From an uncultured bacterium (GTDB lineage Bacteria > Bacillota > Clostridia > Lachnospirales > Lachnospiraceae): a DNA stretch of 9,004 bases. The DNA lies in assembly GCA_905215625.1 (NCBI GenBank), contig CAJMQQ010000079.1, positions 1-9,004 of the forward strand. Reading direction: 5' to 3'. The translations under genes and the position numbers were made by a program. Shown here one piece after another: positions 1 through 6,413 of this stretch. The first letter of the stretch is position 1. The number at the start of each line of letters is the position of its first letter. The notes under the pieces were generated by a model that worked only from the letters and a program-made list of their open reading frames with translations, ran no database searches and was not told the origin of the DNA.

Positions 1-783
1 GCAGATGGTCGAATAGATATCCGTATTGGTAGAGGAAATTACCACATTGGTAAAGGTAGAGTTATTTCCTCCGCCGTGATCGGCATGAATCATCAGCAGC
101 ACATCCAGCAGATTGGCTTCCTGCCTGGTAAAAGTCTTGTCTTCCCGAAGCATATATAAAAAGTTTTCCGCAATAGAATACTCCTTTATCGGGTAATGAA
201 GCACCAGACTCTTCCGGTTAAAGTAGTGCTCTTTGCTCATATATTCGTAGCAGATAATAGACGGCATCTTGGCGATTAAATTGACGCCTTTGATCAGGGT
301 CTTGTACTCATCAATATCATCTGGCTCATCGTCGTAATTGTATAATGCCAGAACTGCCTGCTGGATTTTATTCATCAGATTTTTAGCCGGCGTCCTGAGA
401 ATATTGGTCTCTAAAAATTCATAAGGAAGCTCGTACATCTCTTTTAATGCTTCGCAGAACCGAGCCAGTTCTTCCTTTTTCGGAAGGTAGCCGAACAGCA
501 GCAAAAAGCAGACTTCTTCATATCCATGAGTTGGACGTTTATTGGCCACCAGATCCCTTATGCTGTATCCTCTGTAATACAAATCGCCGGGAGCGTCTGC
601 CTTTTTGCCTTCTTCCTGTGTGTAACCTACTACGTCGGAAATCTTGGTAAGACCGATGCAGACGCCGGTTCCGTCTTCATTCCGAAGTCCTTTTTTTACG
701 TTGTACTCCGTAAAAAGCTGGTTGGGAATATCCGTATAGTTCTGGGATTTTCCAAAAAATTGCGCGAGATAGTTGTTTTTCAT
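1..783 (-). CDS. gltA: Citrate synthase, N-terminal 261 residues (3' end outside window)
   Basis: Condenses acetyl-CoA and oxaloacetate to citrate, the entry step of the oxidative TCA branch that feeds 2-oxoglutarate and glutamate synthesis in many Clostridia. The frame is open from the ATG at 781-783 to the window edge. The visible part carries the family fold start (DLYYRGYSIRDLV, HGYEEVCFLLLFGYLP) and the first active-site block, IHADHGGGNNSTFT, at about residues 232-245. His236 in this block corresponds to the catalytic His of the DHEGGN/DHE motif of known enzymes. The second catalytic His and the Asp lie in the missing part. Family members of this type are around 450 residues, so roughly 190 are cut off. 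The extended N-terminus before the RGY motif is typical of Firmicute forms. The gene starts 20 nt after the wall hydrolase stop, with a strong ribosome site and no terminator between, so it is probably cotranscribed with it. A 2-methylcitrate synthase is the main alternative and cannot be excluded from this part alone. Confidence 0.93.
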   Translation of the reverse strand, partial: MKNNYLAQFFGKSQNYTDIPNQLFTEYNVKKGLRNEDGTGVCIGLTKISDVVGYTQEEGKKADAPGDLYYRGYSIRDLVANKRPTHGYEEVCFLLLFGYLPKKEELARFCEALKEMYELPYEFLETNILRTPAKNLMNKIQQAVLALYNYDDEPDDIDEYKTLIKGVNLIAKMPSIICYEYMSKEHYFNRKSLVLHYPIKEYSIAENFLYMLREDKTFTRQEANLLDVLLMIHADHGGGNNSTFTNVVISSTNTDIYSTIC

Positions 784-789
784 ACAAGT

Positions 790-799
790 CCCTCCTTTT
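790..799 (-). promoter_or_regulatory. Ribosome binding site of citrate synthase
   Basis: Minus strand AAAAGGAGGG, 6 nt before the ATG at 783. It is a near-perfect Shine-Dalgarno sequence and fixes the start. It lies in the 20-nt gap after the hydrolase stop codon, so the downstream gene can be translated from a shared transcript. Confidence 0.85.
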
Positions 800-803
800 G
801 ATG

Positions 804-2426
804 TTAATCGCCAAGCATATTCCGGATGGTCTTGGGCTTGCGGTAATTCCAGGTGGAAATCTTAATGCCGCTTCGCCTGCTGGCCGCATGGACAATCTGT
901 CCATTTCCAATATACATTGCTACATGGTTGACTTTTCCTCTGCTGTCTGTATAGAAAATCAAATCTGCCGGCCGCATTTCACTGGAGCTTACCGCTTTGC
1001 CCATCTGGGCCTGGGAGCCGGAATAATGCGGCAGGGAAATTCCAAAGTGTTCATAGACCTTCATCGTGAATCCGGAGCAGTCCGCACCCCTTGTCAGGCT
1101 GGTACCTCCCCATACATATGGGTTGCCGACAAACTGAAGGGCATAGTTGACAATCTGGTTGCGCAGGGATGCAGACGCGTTGGCCGCTTCCTCTAACGGT
1201 GAGAACTTAATCGCCTCATTCAGTGCGTAACGTACTTCTACATTATTGTCTCTTGTAGAGACGTACGCTTTATCCACGCTTTCTTCTTCGTCTCCGGCAT
1301 CCAGCTCAATCTCCACCCAGCCGTCTAACTGGTTCAGTACCGGATACCTCTCTTCTTTTGAAATCTGGGTCCAAATAGAAGCGTCTGTAGACGGTTCGGT
1401 TCGGACGTTTAACATATCGGTATTTACGATTGCCATTAATGTGGCCGTACCGGTGGCAATATCCTTTGCTTCCTGTCCCGTTGCCGTATACTGGGGATCG
1501 GAAGAAATGTAACCGGTAATCTTGCCGGATTTAATCTTATACCATCCTTCCACCGAATCATCCAAAATCTCGCCGGCTGCCTTACTGGTCATCTTACCGA
1601 TGATCTTGCCGTTTTGACTAGGTTCTTCCCGGACGTTTAAATAGGTATCTACCTTGGAAATCACCAGGTTGTTGTACTGGTTAATAGCCATAGCCTGAAG
1701 ATCCAGCTTCTGAGCCTCATTTAACATATACTGAACCTGGGCATAATCTGATGAAATATATCCTTCCGGAACTTTCACCCAGCCGTCCAGTTCTTCTTCT
1801 ACCAGATAACGCTCATCTTTAATTGCCGCTCCCACTACATTAGCTGGATCAATGACCGGATCCTGACGGATATTAACGCTGTCTCCAGTAATCAGAGCCA
1901 TTTTTTTCACCAGTCCCAAAGCCTTTTCCTTTGCTTCCTCTCCAGTCAGCACATAGGCGCTGCTAATATAACCGGTCAGACCGCCGGAACTAATCTGGTA
2001 CCAATCTCCTTCTGTCGCCAAAATCTCGCAGGCACTGTCTCCTTCCAGCTTTCCGATAATCTTACCATCCTGTCCAGGGGTTTCTCTGATGTTTAAATAA
2101 CCGGATACCTGGACAATTCCCAGATTCTGGTAAGCGCCAACTACCTTTTCTGCTTCTTCCAGCCGCTTGGCTTCTGCAGCTTCTTCCGGAGAAATGGTAA
2201 TCTCTTCCGCGGAACTTTCTTCTGCTGCCTGCTCTTCCTGCATGGCCTTCGGGCTGTCAGAAGAAGCAGGTTCTCTCTTTTGGGCAATAAAAAGACCGGC
2301 TCCAACAAGAAGCGCAATCACAGCAAGCACAATCAGTCCAATGATCAGATGGGAAACATCAAATCTCCGGTTGCGCCGCCGTCTTGCCTTATTGAGCCGG
2401 CTGATATAATCTCTATTATCTAACAT
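804..2426 (-). CDS. Membrane-anchored SH3 / NlpC-P60 peptidoglycan hydrolase
   Basis: A 540-residue cell wall endopeptidase, probably cleaving within stem peptides as NlpC/P60 enzymes do. A short basic cytoplasmic N-terminus (RRRRNRR, residues 15-21) precedes one hydrophobic segment (about 27-48) with no evident cleavage site, so the protein is probably anchored with its body outside. An acidic, Ala/Glu-rich linker (about 52-98) follows. Four bacterial SH3 domains come next, at about 107-160, 178-232, 257-312 and 331-398, each with an LN[IV]R or VNIR motif near its start. The C-terminal NlpC/P60 domain (about 419-540) has the full triad: Cys450 in ADCSGF, His501 in VNHVAMYIG and His513 in IVHAAS. 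The ATG at 2426 has AAAGGA and GAGGA just upstream. The gene has its own promoter at 2484-2512 and is followed closely by citrate synthase. The two SH3 pairs look like an internal duplication. Confidence 0.93.
   Translation of the reverse strand: MLDNRDYISRLNKARRRRNRRFDVSHLIIGLIVLAVIALLVGAGLFIAQKREPASSDSPKAMQEEQAAEESSAEEITISPEEAAEAKRLEEAEKVVGAYQNLGIVQVSGYLNIRETPGQDGKIIGKLEGDSACEILATEGDWYQISSGGLTGYISSAYVLTGEEAKEKALGLVKKMALITGDSVNIRQDPVIDPANVVGAAIKDERYLVEEELDGWVKVPEGYISSDYAQVQYMLNEAQKLDLQAMAINQYNNLVISKVDTYLNVREEPSQNGKIIGKMTSKAAGEILDDSVEGWYKIKSGKITGYISSDPQYTATGQEAKDIATGTATLMAIVNTDMLNVRTEPSTDASIWTQISKEERYPVLNQLDGWVEIELDAGDEEESVDKAYVSTRDNNVEVRYALNEAIKFSPLEEAANASASLRNQIVNYALQFVGNPYVWGGTSLTRGADCSGFTMKVYEHFGISLPHYSGSQAQMGKAVSSSEMRPADLIFYTDSRGKVNHVAMYIGNGQIVHAASRRSGIKISTWNYRKPKTIRNMLGD
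1194..2114 (-). repeat. Internal duplication of an SH3-A / SH3-B pair in the wall hydrolase
   Basis: The first unit (residues about 105-244) and the second (about 256-411) share block order and sequence. SH3-A motifs LNIRETPGQDGKIIGK and LNVREEPSQNGKIIGK are 152 residues apart, and both end in TGYISS followed by TG[EQ]EAK. SH3-B motifs VNIRQDP and LNVRTEP are 155 residues apart. Both contain DERY or EERY, then LDGWV, and end in a YMLNEA/YALNEA helix. The order A-B-A'-B' implies duplication of a two-domain unit, not of single domains. The unit edges are approximate. Confidence 0.8.
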
Positions 2427-2483
2427 ATCCTCATTCCTTTTCTCTGTCTTGCTCTGGCGTCCGTAGTTACCAAACTGATGCTA

Positions 2484-2512
2484 AGTATACCACAGAGAAA
2501 TAAAAATGAAAA
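2484..2512 (-). promoter_or_regulatory. Predicted sigma-A type promoter of the wall hydrolase gene
   Basis: On the minus strand there is a -35 TTTTCA (2507-2512), a 17-nt spacer and a -10 TATACT (2484-2489) preceded by TGG, which gives an extended -10. It sits in the 97-bp gap between the kinase stop and the hydrolase start. The expected leader is about 50 nt. No terminator is visible after the kinase, so some read-through from the phosphate unit is also possible. Confidence 0.65.
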
Positions 2513-2523
2513 TACCTTTTTTG

Positions 2524-3927
2524 TTATCTGCCTGTTACTGGCAGCTGAACCGTAAAAGTAGTGCCGTAATCTACCTGGGATTTTACCTCTATGGTTCCTT
2601 TATAATAAGTAACAATGTGTTTTACAATGGAAAGGCCAAGTCCGGTTCCTCCTGCCCGCTTGCTTCGTCCTTTTTCCACCCTATAAAACCGTTCGAAAAT
2701 TCTTGGAAGGGATTCCTTTGGGATTCCAGTTCCATTGTCCTTTACCTGGATGACCGCCAATTTTTTTTCTTTGTCTTCCTTAATGGTAATCCAGACCTGT
2801 CCTCCCTGACGGTTGTATTTTACAGCATTTCCAATCAGATTGCCAAGCAGTTCCCGCATCTGTTTTTCATCTGCCCACAATACTACCGAATCGCAGTCCT
2901 GGTGGACGTATACCTGGTTCTGGGCCATAACAGGCTGAAGTCCTTCCACAGACTCTTGTGCCACTGCCGCCAGATCCACATTGGAATAATTTAACACTGC
3001 CTTATTGGATTCCAGTCTGGAAATCATTAAAATATCGTTGATCAGACTGCTCATATTGACCGCTTCCCTGCGGATTCTGCGGATGAAATCCTGCCGCATG
3101 GCCTCGTCCTGCACAATCCCATTGTCCAAAAGCTCTGCATATCCCTGAATGGACGTAATCGGGGTTTTTAACTCATGAGATGCATTGCTGAAAAACTCTT
3201 CCCGGATTTCCCTCTGTTGGTTTAACTGCTTTAAATACTCCCTGACATTGTTGCTCATAGTCTGGGTCGTACTTCCGATGATGTTGATTTCCGGATATTC
3301 ACAAGGCTCAAAATGAAACTCTTCTCCGTTTCCCTTTAGCTTTTCCATCTCGCTGGCAATTTCCCGCAGCGGCCTGGTCACTGAAGACACAAAATGCTCC
3401 GTGGTCAGACAGGAAGCAATAATAGCAGCGGCAAAGCTAAGCCAGGCAGCCGGCAAAAGCATGGGCAAAAATTCCTTCAGGCCGGAATAAGGCGCAGAAA
3501 GTCTTAGAACCACATCTCCTTTTTTGGAGTAATAGGCAGTATAAATCATATACTGGCGCATGGTCAGGGATCTCCGCTCTGCAAAACCGGATCCGGTCTT
3601 TATAGCCGACTGGATCTCTGGCCTTCCCGAATGGTTTTCCATATCGGCTTCGCCCTGTTCTGCCGTATCCAAAAGAACGGTTCCATCTTTGGAAACCACG
3701 GTAATCCGGCTGTCGTTCTGCCCGAAAACGGAATCCATTTTTTCAATCTGGCTTTCTAAGTCTTTGGAATAATCCAGAAAACTGTCAATGGTTTCCAGAG
3801 TATACAGCATATTTTCTGTAAAGGTCTTTTGAAGGACCGTACTGCAGGCAACGTAAAAAATCGCGCTGTTTAACAGCAGAGCCAGCACCAGCACCTTGAT
3901 AAACTTTCTCAGAATGGTCTTCTGCAT
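2524..3927 (-). CDS. phoR: PhoR-type sensor histidine kinase
   Basis: Membrane sensor kinase of 467 residues, expected to phosphorylate the adjacent response regulator. Transmembrane segments lie at about 9-31 and 152-174 and enclose an outside domain of some 120 residues. That domain has the block ITVVSKDGTVLLDT, then NHSGRPEI and GSGFAERRS, as in Firmicute PhoR/WalK-like sensors. A HAMP-like region (about 176-230, TRPLREI) follows, then the DHp helix with phosphoacceptor His251 in NASHELKTPITS. The ATPase domain carries the N box (NLIGNAVKYN, 363-372), G1 (DNGTGIP, 397-403), F box (FERFYRV, 411-417) and G2 (GGTGLGLSI, 426-434). HAMP runs almost directly into DHp, so there is no room for the PAS domain found in E. 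coli and B. subtilis PhoR. The start lies 2 nt after the regulator stop, with GAGGGA as a ribosome site inside the regulator's last codons. Its phosphate role is inferred from the neighbours. Confidence 0.9.
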   Translation of the reverse strand: MQKTILRKFIKVLVLALLLNSAIFYVACSTVLQKTFTENMLYTLETIDSFLDYSKDLESQIEKMDSVFGQNDSRITVVSKDGTVLLDTAEQGEADMENHSGRPEIQSAIKTGSGFAERRSLTMRQYMIYTAYYSKKGDVVLRLSAPYSGLKEFLPMLLPAAWLSFAAAIIASCLTTEHFVSSVTRPLREIASEMEKLKGNGEEFHFEPCEYPEINIIGSTTQTMSNNVREYLKQLNQQREIREEFFSNASHELKTPITSIQGYAELLDNGIVQDEAMRQDFIRRIRREAVNMSSLINDILMISRLESNKAVLNYSNVDLAAVAQESVEGLQPVMAQNQVYVHQDCDSVVLWADEKQMRELLGNLIGNAVKYNRQGGQVWITIKEDKEKKLAVIQVKDNGTGIPKESLPRIFERFYRVEKGRSKRAGGTGLGLSIVKHIVTYYKGTIEVKSQVDYGTTFTVQLPVTGR

Positions 3928-3929
3928 GA

Positions 3930-4625
3930 TTATCCCTCTCGTTCCTCCTGAGGTTCGATCAGACGGTAGCCGACTCCGCGGACGGTAGCCACATAGGAAG
4001 CCCCTTCTTCTCCCAGTTTCTGACGCAGGGTTCTGACGTGCATATCCAGGGTTCTGGTCTCTCCTGCATATTCATAACCCCATACATGATCCAGAAGTTC
4101 TTCCCTGGTTACTACCCGGTTCCGGTTCATGCACAAGTACCATAAAAGTTCAAATTCCTTTAAGGTCAGCTTGACGAAATGACCGTCAAAATACACTTCC
4201 CTGACAGCCCGCTTAATCAGCAGTTTTCCAATCTCCTGCTGGTCGTTGTCCTGCTTTCCGCTGCGGCGCAGCAGTCCCCTGATCCGGGCGGCTAACTCTA
4301 GCACGCCAAACGGTTTTACCATGTAATCGTCTGCGCCGCTGTCCAGGCCAGTCACCTTATCCATCTCCCGCTCCTTGGCGGTCAGCAGAATAACCGGAAT
4401 ATGAGCCGTCTCCTCTCTTTTGCGGATTTTCCGGATGGCGGTTACGCCATCCATCCCAGGCAGCATCCAGTCGAAAATAGCCAGATCCGGTGGAAGTTCC
4501 TCTATCCGCTTTAAACCTTCTTCTGCTGTCTCAAAACACTCTGCCTCATAGCCAAAGCCTTCCAGGGCTACTTTTAACAAGTTACGGATGTTCTCATCGT
4601 CTTCTATGACATAGATCCGTTCCAT
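3930..4625 (-). CDS. phoB: PhoB/PhoP-type (OmpR family) response regulator
   Basis: A 231-residue DNA-binding response regulator. The receiver domain (about 1-120) has the acidic pair Asp9/Asp10, phosphoacceptor Asp52 in AIFDWMLPGMDG, Thr82 (LLTA) and Lys104 (VKPFG). The winged-helix domain (about 130-226) shows the OmpR/PhoB pattern: LTLKEFELLWYL, VVTREELLDHVWGYEY, the recognition-helix stretch RTLDMHVRTLRQKLG, and the wing RGVGYRL. The ATG at 4625 lies inside the end of the symporter gene, overlapping it by 22 nt. GGAGGA (4632-4637) is 6 nt upstream of this ATG, so translation is probably coupled. The kinase follows after 2 nt. The TTTACA array upstream of the symporter is its likely binding site, which would make the unit autoregulated. 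The PhoB/PhoP assignment rests on family type plus the symporter-PhoU neighbour and that array. Confidence 0.92.
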   Translation of the reverse strand: MERIYVIEDDENIRNLLKVALEGFGYEAECFETAEEGLKRIEELPPDLAIFDWMLPGMDGVTAIRKIRKREETAHIPVILLTAKEREMDKVTGLDSGADDYMVKPFGVLELAARIRGLLRRSGKQDNDQQEIGKLLIKRAVREVYFDGHFVKLTLKEFELLWYLCMNRNRVVTREELLDHVWGYEYAGETRTLDMHVRTLRQKLGEEGASYVATVRGVGYRLIEPQEEREG

Positions 4626-6283
4626 GCTGCTTCCTCCTTCACATAACCAGCAATATTTACTGCATGGTCGGAGATTCTCTCCAGGTTGCTTACTGCATCT
4701 AAGAATACAATGCCGTTTTCAAAGTTGCACTGCATATCTGCAAGACGCTTCATATGATTTTCTCTTAAATCCTCTTCCTGGCTGTCGACTTCTTCCTCTT
4801 TGCGCAGCGCCTGGCGGACTAAGGTCATATCGTGGTTCTTTCTGGCACCGATTGCACAGGTTACGGCTTCCTTTACCGTATCAATCAGTGTTTCCATTTC
4901 CTGGACTGCGTCAGGAGAGAAGATCAGCTCGCTGTTTTTCTTTTCTTCTGCCAGCTCTGCTAAGTTCTCACAATGGTCGCCGATACGTTCAATATCGTTG
5001 ATGCTGTAGAACAGATTTTTTACCACCAGATGCTGCTCTTCGTTTAAAGATCCGTTGCTGATGCCAACCAGGTATCCGGCCAGAAGCTTCTGCATCCGGT
5101 TAATCATTACTTCGTTTTCGAAAACTGCCTTGGTGCTCTCTTCTTCTCCGGTTAAAAGAGCTTTTCCAGCCAGTTCCAGGTTTTTAACAGCCATTTCTCC
5201 CATGGAAATGACTTCGTTCTGAACCTGCTCGATTGCTAAAGAAGGAGTCTCTAACAGACGGTTGTCCAGGTGACGGGACATCTGATCGTCGGGAGCTGCT
5301 TCAGTACCAGAACTCTTTTTCTCGCCCAGCATCAGTCCGGACAGTTTTACCAGAACGCCTGCAAACGGGAACAGAATAATGGTATTGGTTACGTTAAATA
5401 CGGTATGGAAAATAGAAATTTCCACACTGCTGATAGAAGAAGCAGCCAGTTCCGGATTCATTGCAAATACAATGGTCATAAGAATACCAAAAATCGCAGC
5501 TCCTACCACATTAAAGGACAGATGGATGGCAGCGGCCCGCTTTGCGGTGCGGTGTGCGCCCACACTGGATAAAATCGCGGTGATACAGGTACCGATATTC
5601 TGACCTAACGTAATAAAGATAGCAGACTGCCAGTTTACTACCCCATTTAAAGCCAGGGTCTGTAAAATACCAACAGATGCAGACGAACTCTGGATAATGG
5701 CGGTTACCAGGGCGCCTGCTAAAATACCAAGAATCGGATTCTTTCCTAAGACAGCAAAAATATTGGCAAATACCGGAGCATCCCGATATGGTTCAATGGA
5801 GGAAGACATAAAGCTGAGACCGATAAATAAAAGACCAAAGCCAATCAGAATTTCTCCAATTTCTTTCTTTTTGGAATCCTTTGCAAACATAATCACTGCA
5901 GCGCCGATACCTACTAACACTGGCGCAAAGAATTCCGGTTTTAACATCTCACCCCATTCGCTCATGGATACAATCCAGCTGGTTACGGTAGTACCGATGT
6001 TGGCGCCCATGATAACACCCACTGCTTGGGTCAGATTCATCAGTCCCGCGTTTACAAAACCGACAATCATAACCGTAGTTGCCGAAGAACTCTGGATAAT
6101 CGCTGTAATACCAGCGCCTAACAATACTCCCATCAGTCGGTTAGACGTCAGCACTCCCAACAGTTTCTGCATTCTGTGACCTGCCGATTTCTGCAGACCA
6201 TCTGCCATCTGATTCATTCCATACAAGAACATACCCAGACCGCCGATGAACTGAAATAATACTCCAATCGCTTCGATGTTCAT
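4604..6283 (-). CDS. Na+/phosphate cotransporter with C-terminal PhoU domain
   Basis: Predicted sodium-dependent phosphate symporter of 559 residues (PNaS family, NptA/YjbB-like). The membrane part (about 1-320) contains the two inverted family repeats, each with the signature TAIIQSSSA: QSSS at 64-67 and at 198-201. Each is followed by a G[AQ]NIGT motif (GANIGT at 93-98, GQNIGT at 228-233). A linker of about 25 residues leads to a cytoplasmic PhoU-like helical domain (about 345-555). This has its two metal-binding type repeats, NDIERIGDHCENL (429-441) and SNLERISDHAVNI (532-544). The start chosen is the ATG at 6281-6283. An in-frame TTG four codons upstream is part of the run TTGGAGGAAAGT, which is the ribosome site itself. 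The 3' end overlaps the response regulator by 22 nt. An array of Pho-box half-sites lies about 80-120 nt upstream of the start, suggesting induction under phosphate limitation. Export instead of import is possible for some YjbB-like members. Confidence 0.93.
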   Translation of the reverse strand: MNIEAIGVLFQFIGGLGMFLYGMNQMADGLQKSAGHRMQKLLGVLTSNRLMGVLLGAGITAIIQSSSATTVMIVGFVNAGLMNLTQAVGVIMGANIGTTVTSWIVSMSEWGEMLKPEFFAPVLVGIGAAVIMFAKDSKKKEIGEILIGFGLLFIGLSFMSSSIEPYRDAPVFANIFAVLGKNPILGILAGALVTAIIQSSSASVGILQTLALNGVVNWQSAIFITLGQNIGTCITAILSSVGAHRTAKRAAAIHLSFNVVGAAIFGILMTIVFAMNPELAASSISSVEISIFHTVFNVTNTIILFPFAGVLVKLSGLMLGEKKSSGTEAAPDDQMSRHLDNRLLETPSLAIEQVQNEVISMGEMAVKNLELAGKALLTGEEESTKAVFENEVMINRMQKLLAGYLVGISNGSLNEEQHLVVKNLFYSINDIERIGDHCENLAELAEEKKNSELIFSPDAVQEMETLIDTVKEAVTCAIGARKNHDMTLVRQALRKEEEVDSQEEDLRENHMKRLADMQCNFENGIVFLDAVSNLERISDHAVNIAGYVKEEAAWNGSMS

Positions 6284-6285
6284 AC

Positions 6286-6293
6286 TTTCCTCC
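6286..6293 (-). promoter_or_regulatory. Ribosome binding site that decides the symporter start
   Basis: Minus strand GGAGGAAA, directly before the ATG at 6283. The in-frame TTG at 6293-6295 overlaps this site and has no ribosome site of its own at normal spacing, so the ATG is the start. Confidence 0.8.
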
Positions 6294-6307
6294 AATTTTT
6301 CCCATGT

Positions 6308-6342
6308 ATTATGACAAAGCGTAGACGTTCTCTGCCATTGTA
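6308..6342 (-). promoter_or_regulatory. Candidate -10 elements of the phosphate operon promoter
   Basis: Two possible -10 boxes lie on the minus strand: TACAAT (6337-6342, 5 of 6 to consensus) and CATAAT with an upstream TG (6308-6313, 5 of 6). Neither has a good -35 at 16-18 nt, which suits an activator-dependent promoter. With TACAAT the Pho-box array would cover roughly -72 to -34 relative to the inferred start, a normal place for PhoP/PhoB activation. With CATAAT it would sit some 30 bp further upstream. TACAAT is therefore preferred, but the choice is an inference. Confidence 0.45.
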
Positions 6343-6360
6343 ATTTTTACTTTAGCAGAG
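6330..6360 (-). repeat. Nested inverted repeat between Pho box and symporter start
   Basis: The outer arms CTCTGC / GCAGAG (6355-6360 and 6330-6335) enclose inner arms GTAA / TTAC around a 3-nt AAA centre, with a 4x4 mismatch between the two pairs of arms. It overlaps the preferred -10 TACAAT. It could be an operator or a weak RNA stem-loop. There is no T run after it, so it is not a standard terminator for the dipeptidase. Confidence 0.4.
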
Positions 6361-6363
6361 CTT

Positions 6364-6402
6364 TGTAAAGTCTTTTGGTAGCAAATGTAAAATCTATGTA
6401 AA
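6364..6402 (-). promoter_or_regulatory. Predicted Pho box: TTTACA half-sites on an 11-bp period
   Basis: On the minus strand TTTACA occurs at 6397-6402, 6386-6391 and 6364-6369. The steps are exactly 11 and 22 bp. The skipped position (6375-6380) reads TACCAA, a degenerate half-site. PhoP of Bacillus binds TT(A/C/T)ACA direct repeats with 5-bp spacers, that is an 11-bp period, so both sequence and spacing match. The array starts 11 nt after the dipeptidase stop and reads toward the symporter-regulator-kinase unit. PhoB/PhoP binding is inferred, not shown. Confidence 0.75.
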
Positions 6403-6413
6403 ATAATCTTCTT

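Noticed and set aside
798..1196. Plus-strand 132-codon open frame
   Set aside because: It is antisense to the NlpC/P60 catalytic domain, whose triad is intact.
2484..2523. A second Pho box in the T-rich region upstream of the wall hydrolase
   Set aside because: It contains TTTTCA and TTTTTA runs but no TT(A/C/T)ACA half-sites at 11-bp spacing.
2528..2544. CTGCC/GGCAG hairpin at the 3' end of the kinase gene as a terminator
   Set aside because: The stem is only 5 bp, lies within coding sequence, and is followed on the minus strand by an A run, not a T run.
2506..2994. Plus-strand 162-codon open frame
   Set aside because: It is antisense to the kinase ATPase domain, whose motifs are complete; the predicted product has no recognisable motif.
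5697..6179. Plus-strand 160-codon open frame
   Set aside because: It lies antisense within the strongly supported symporter gene, has no ribosome site, and its Pro/Ile/Thr-rich product looks like a shadow of the membrane helices.
6284..6295. TTG start for the symporter, adding four residues
   Set aside because: The TTG is part of TTGGAGGAAAGT, the ribosome site of the ATG at 6283.
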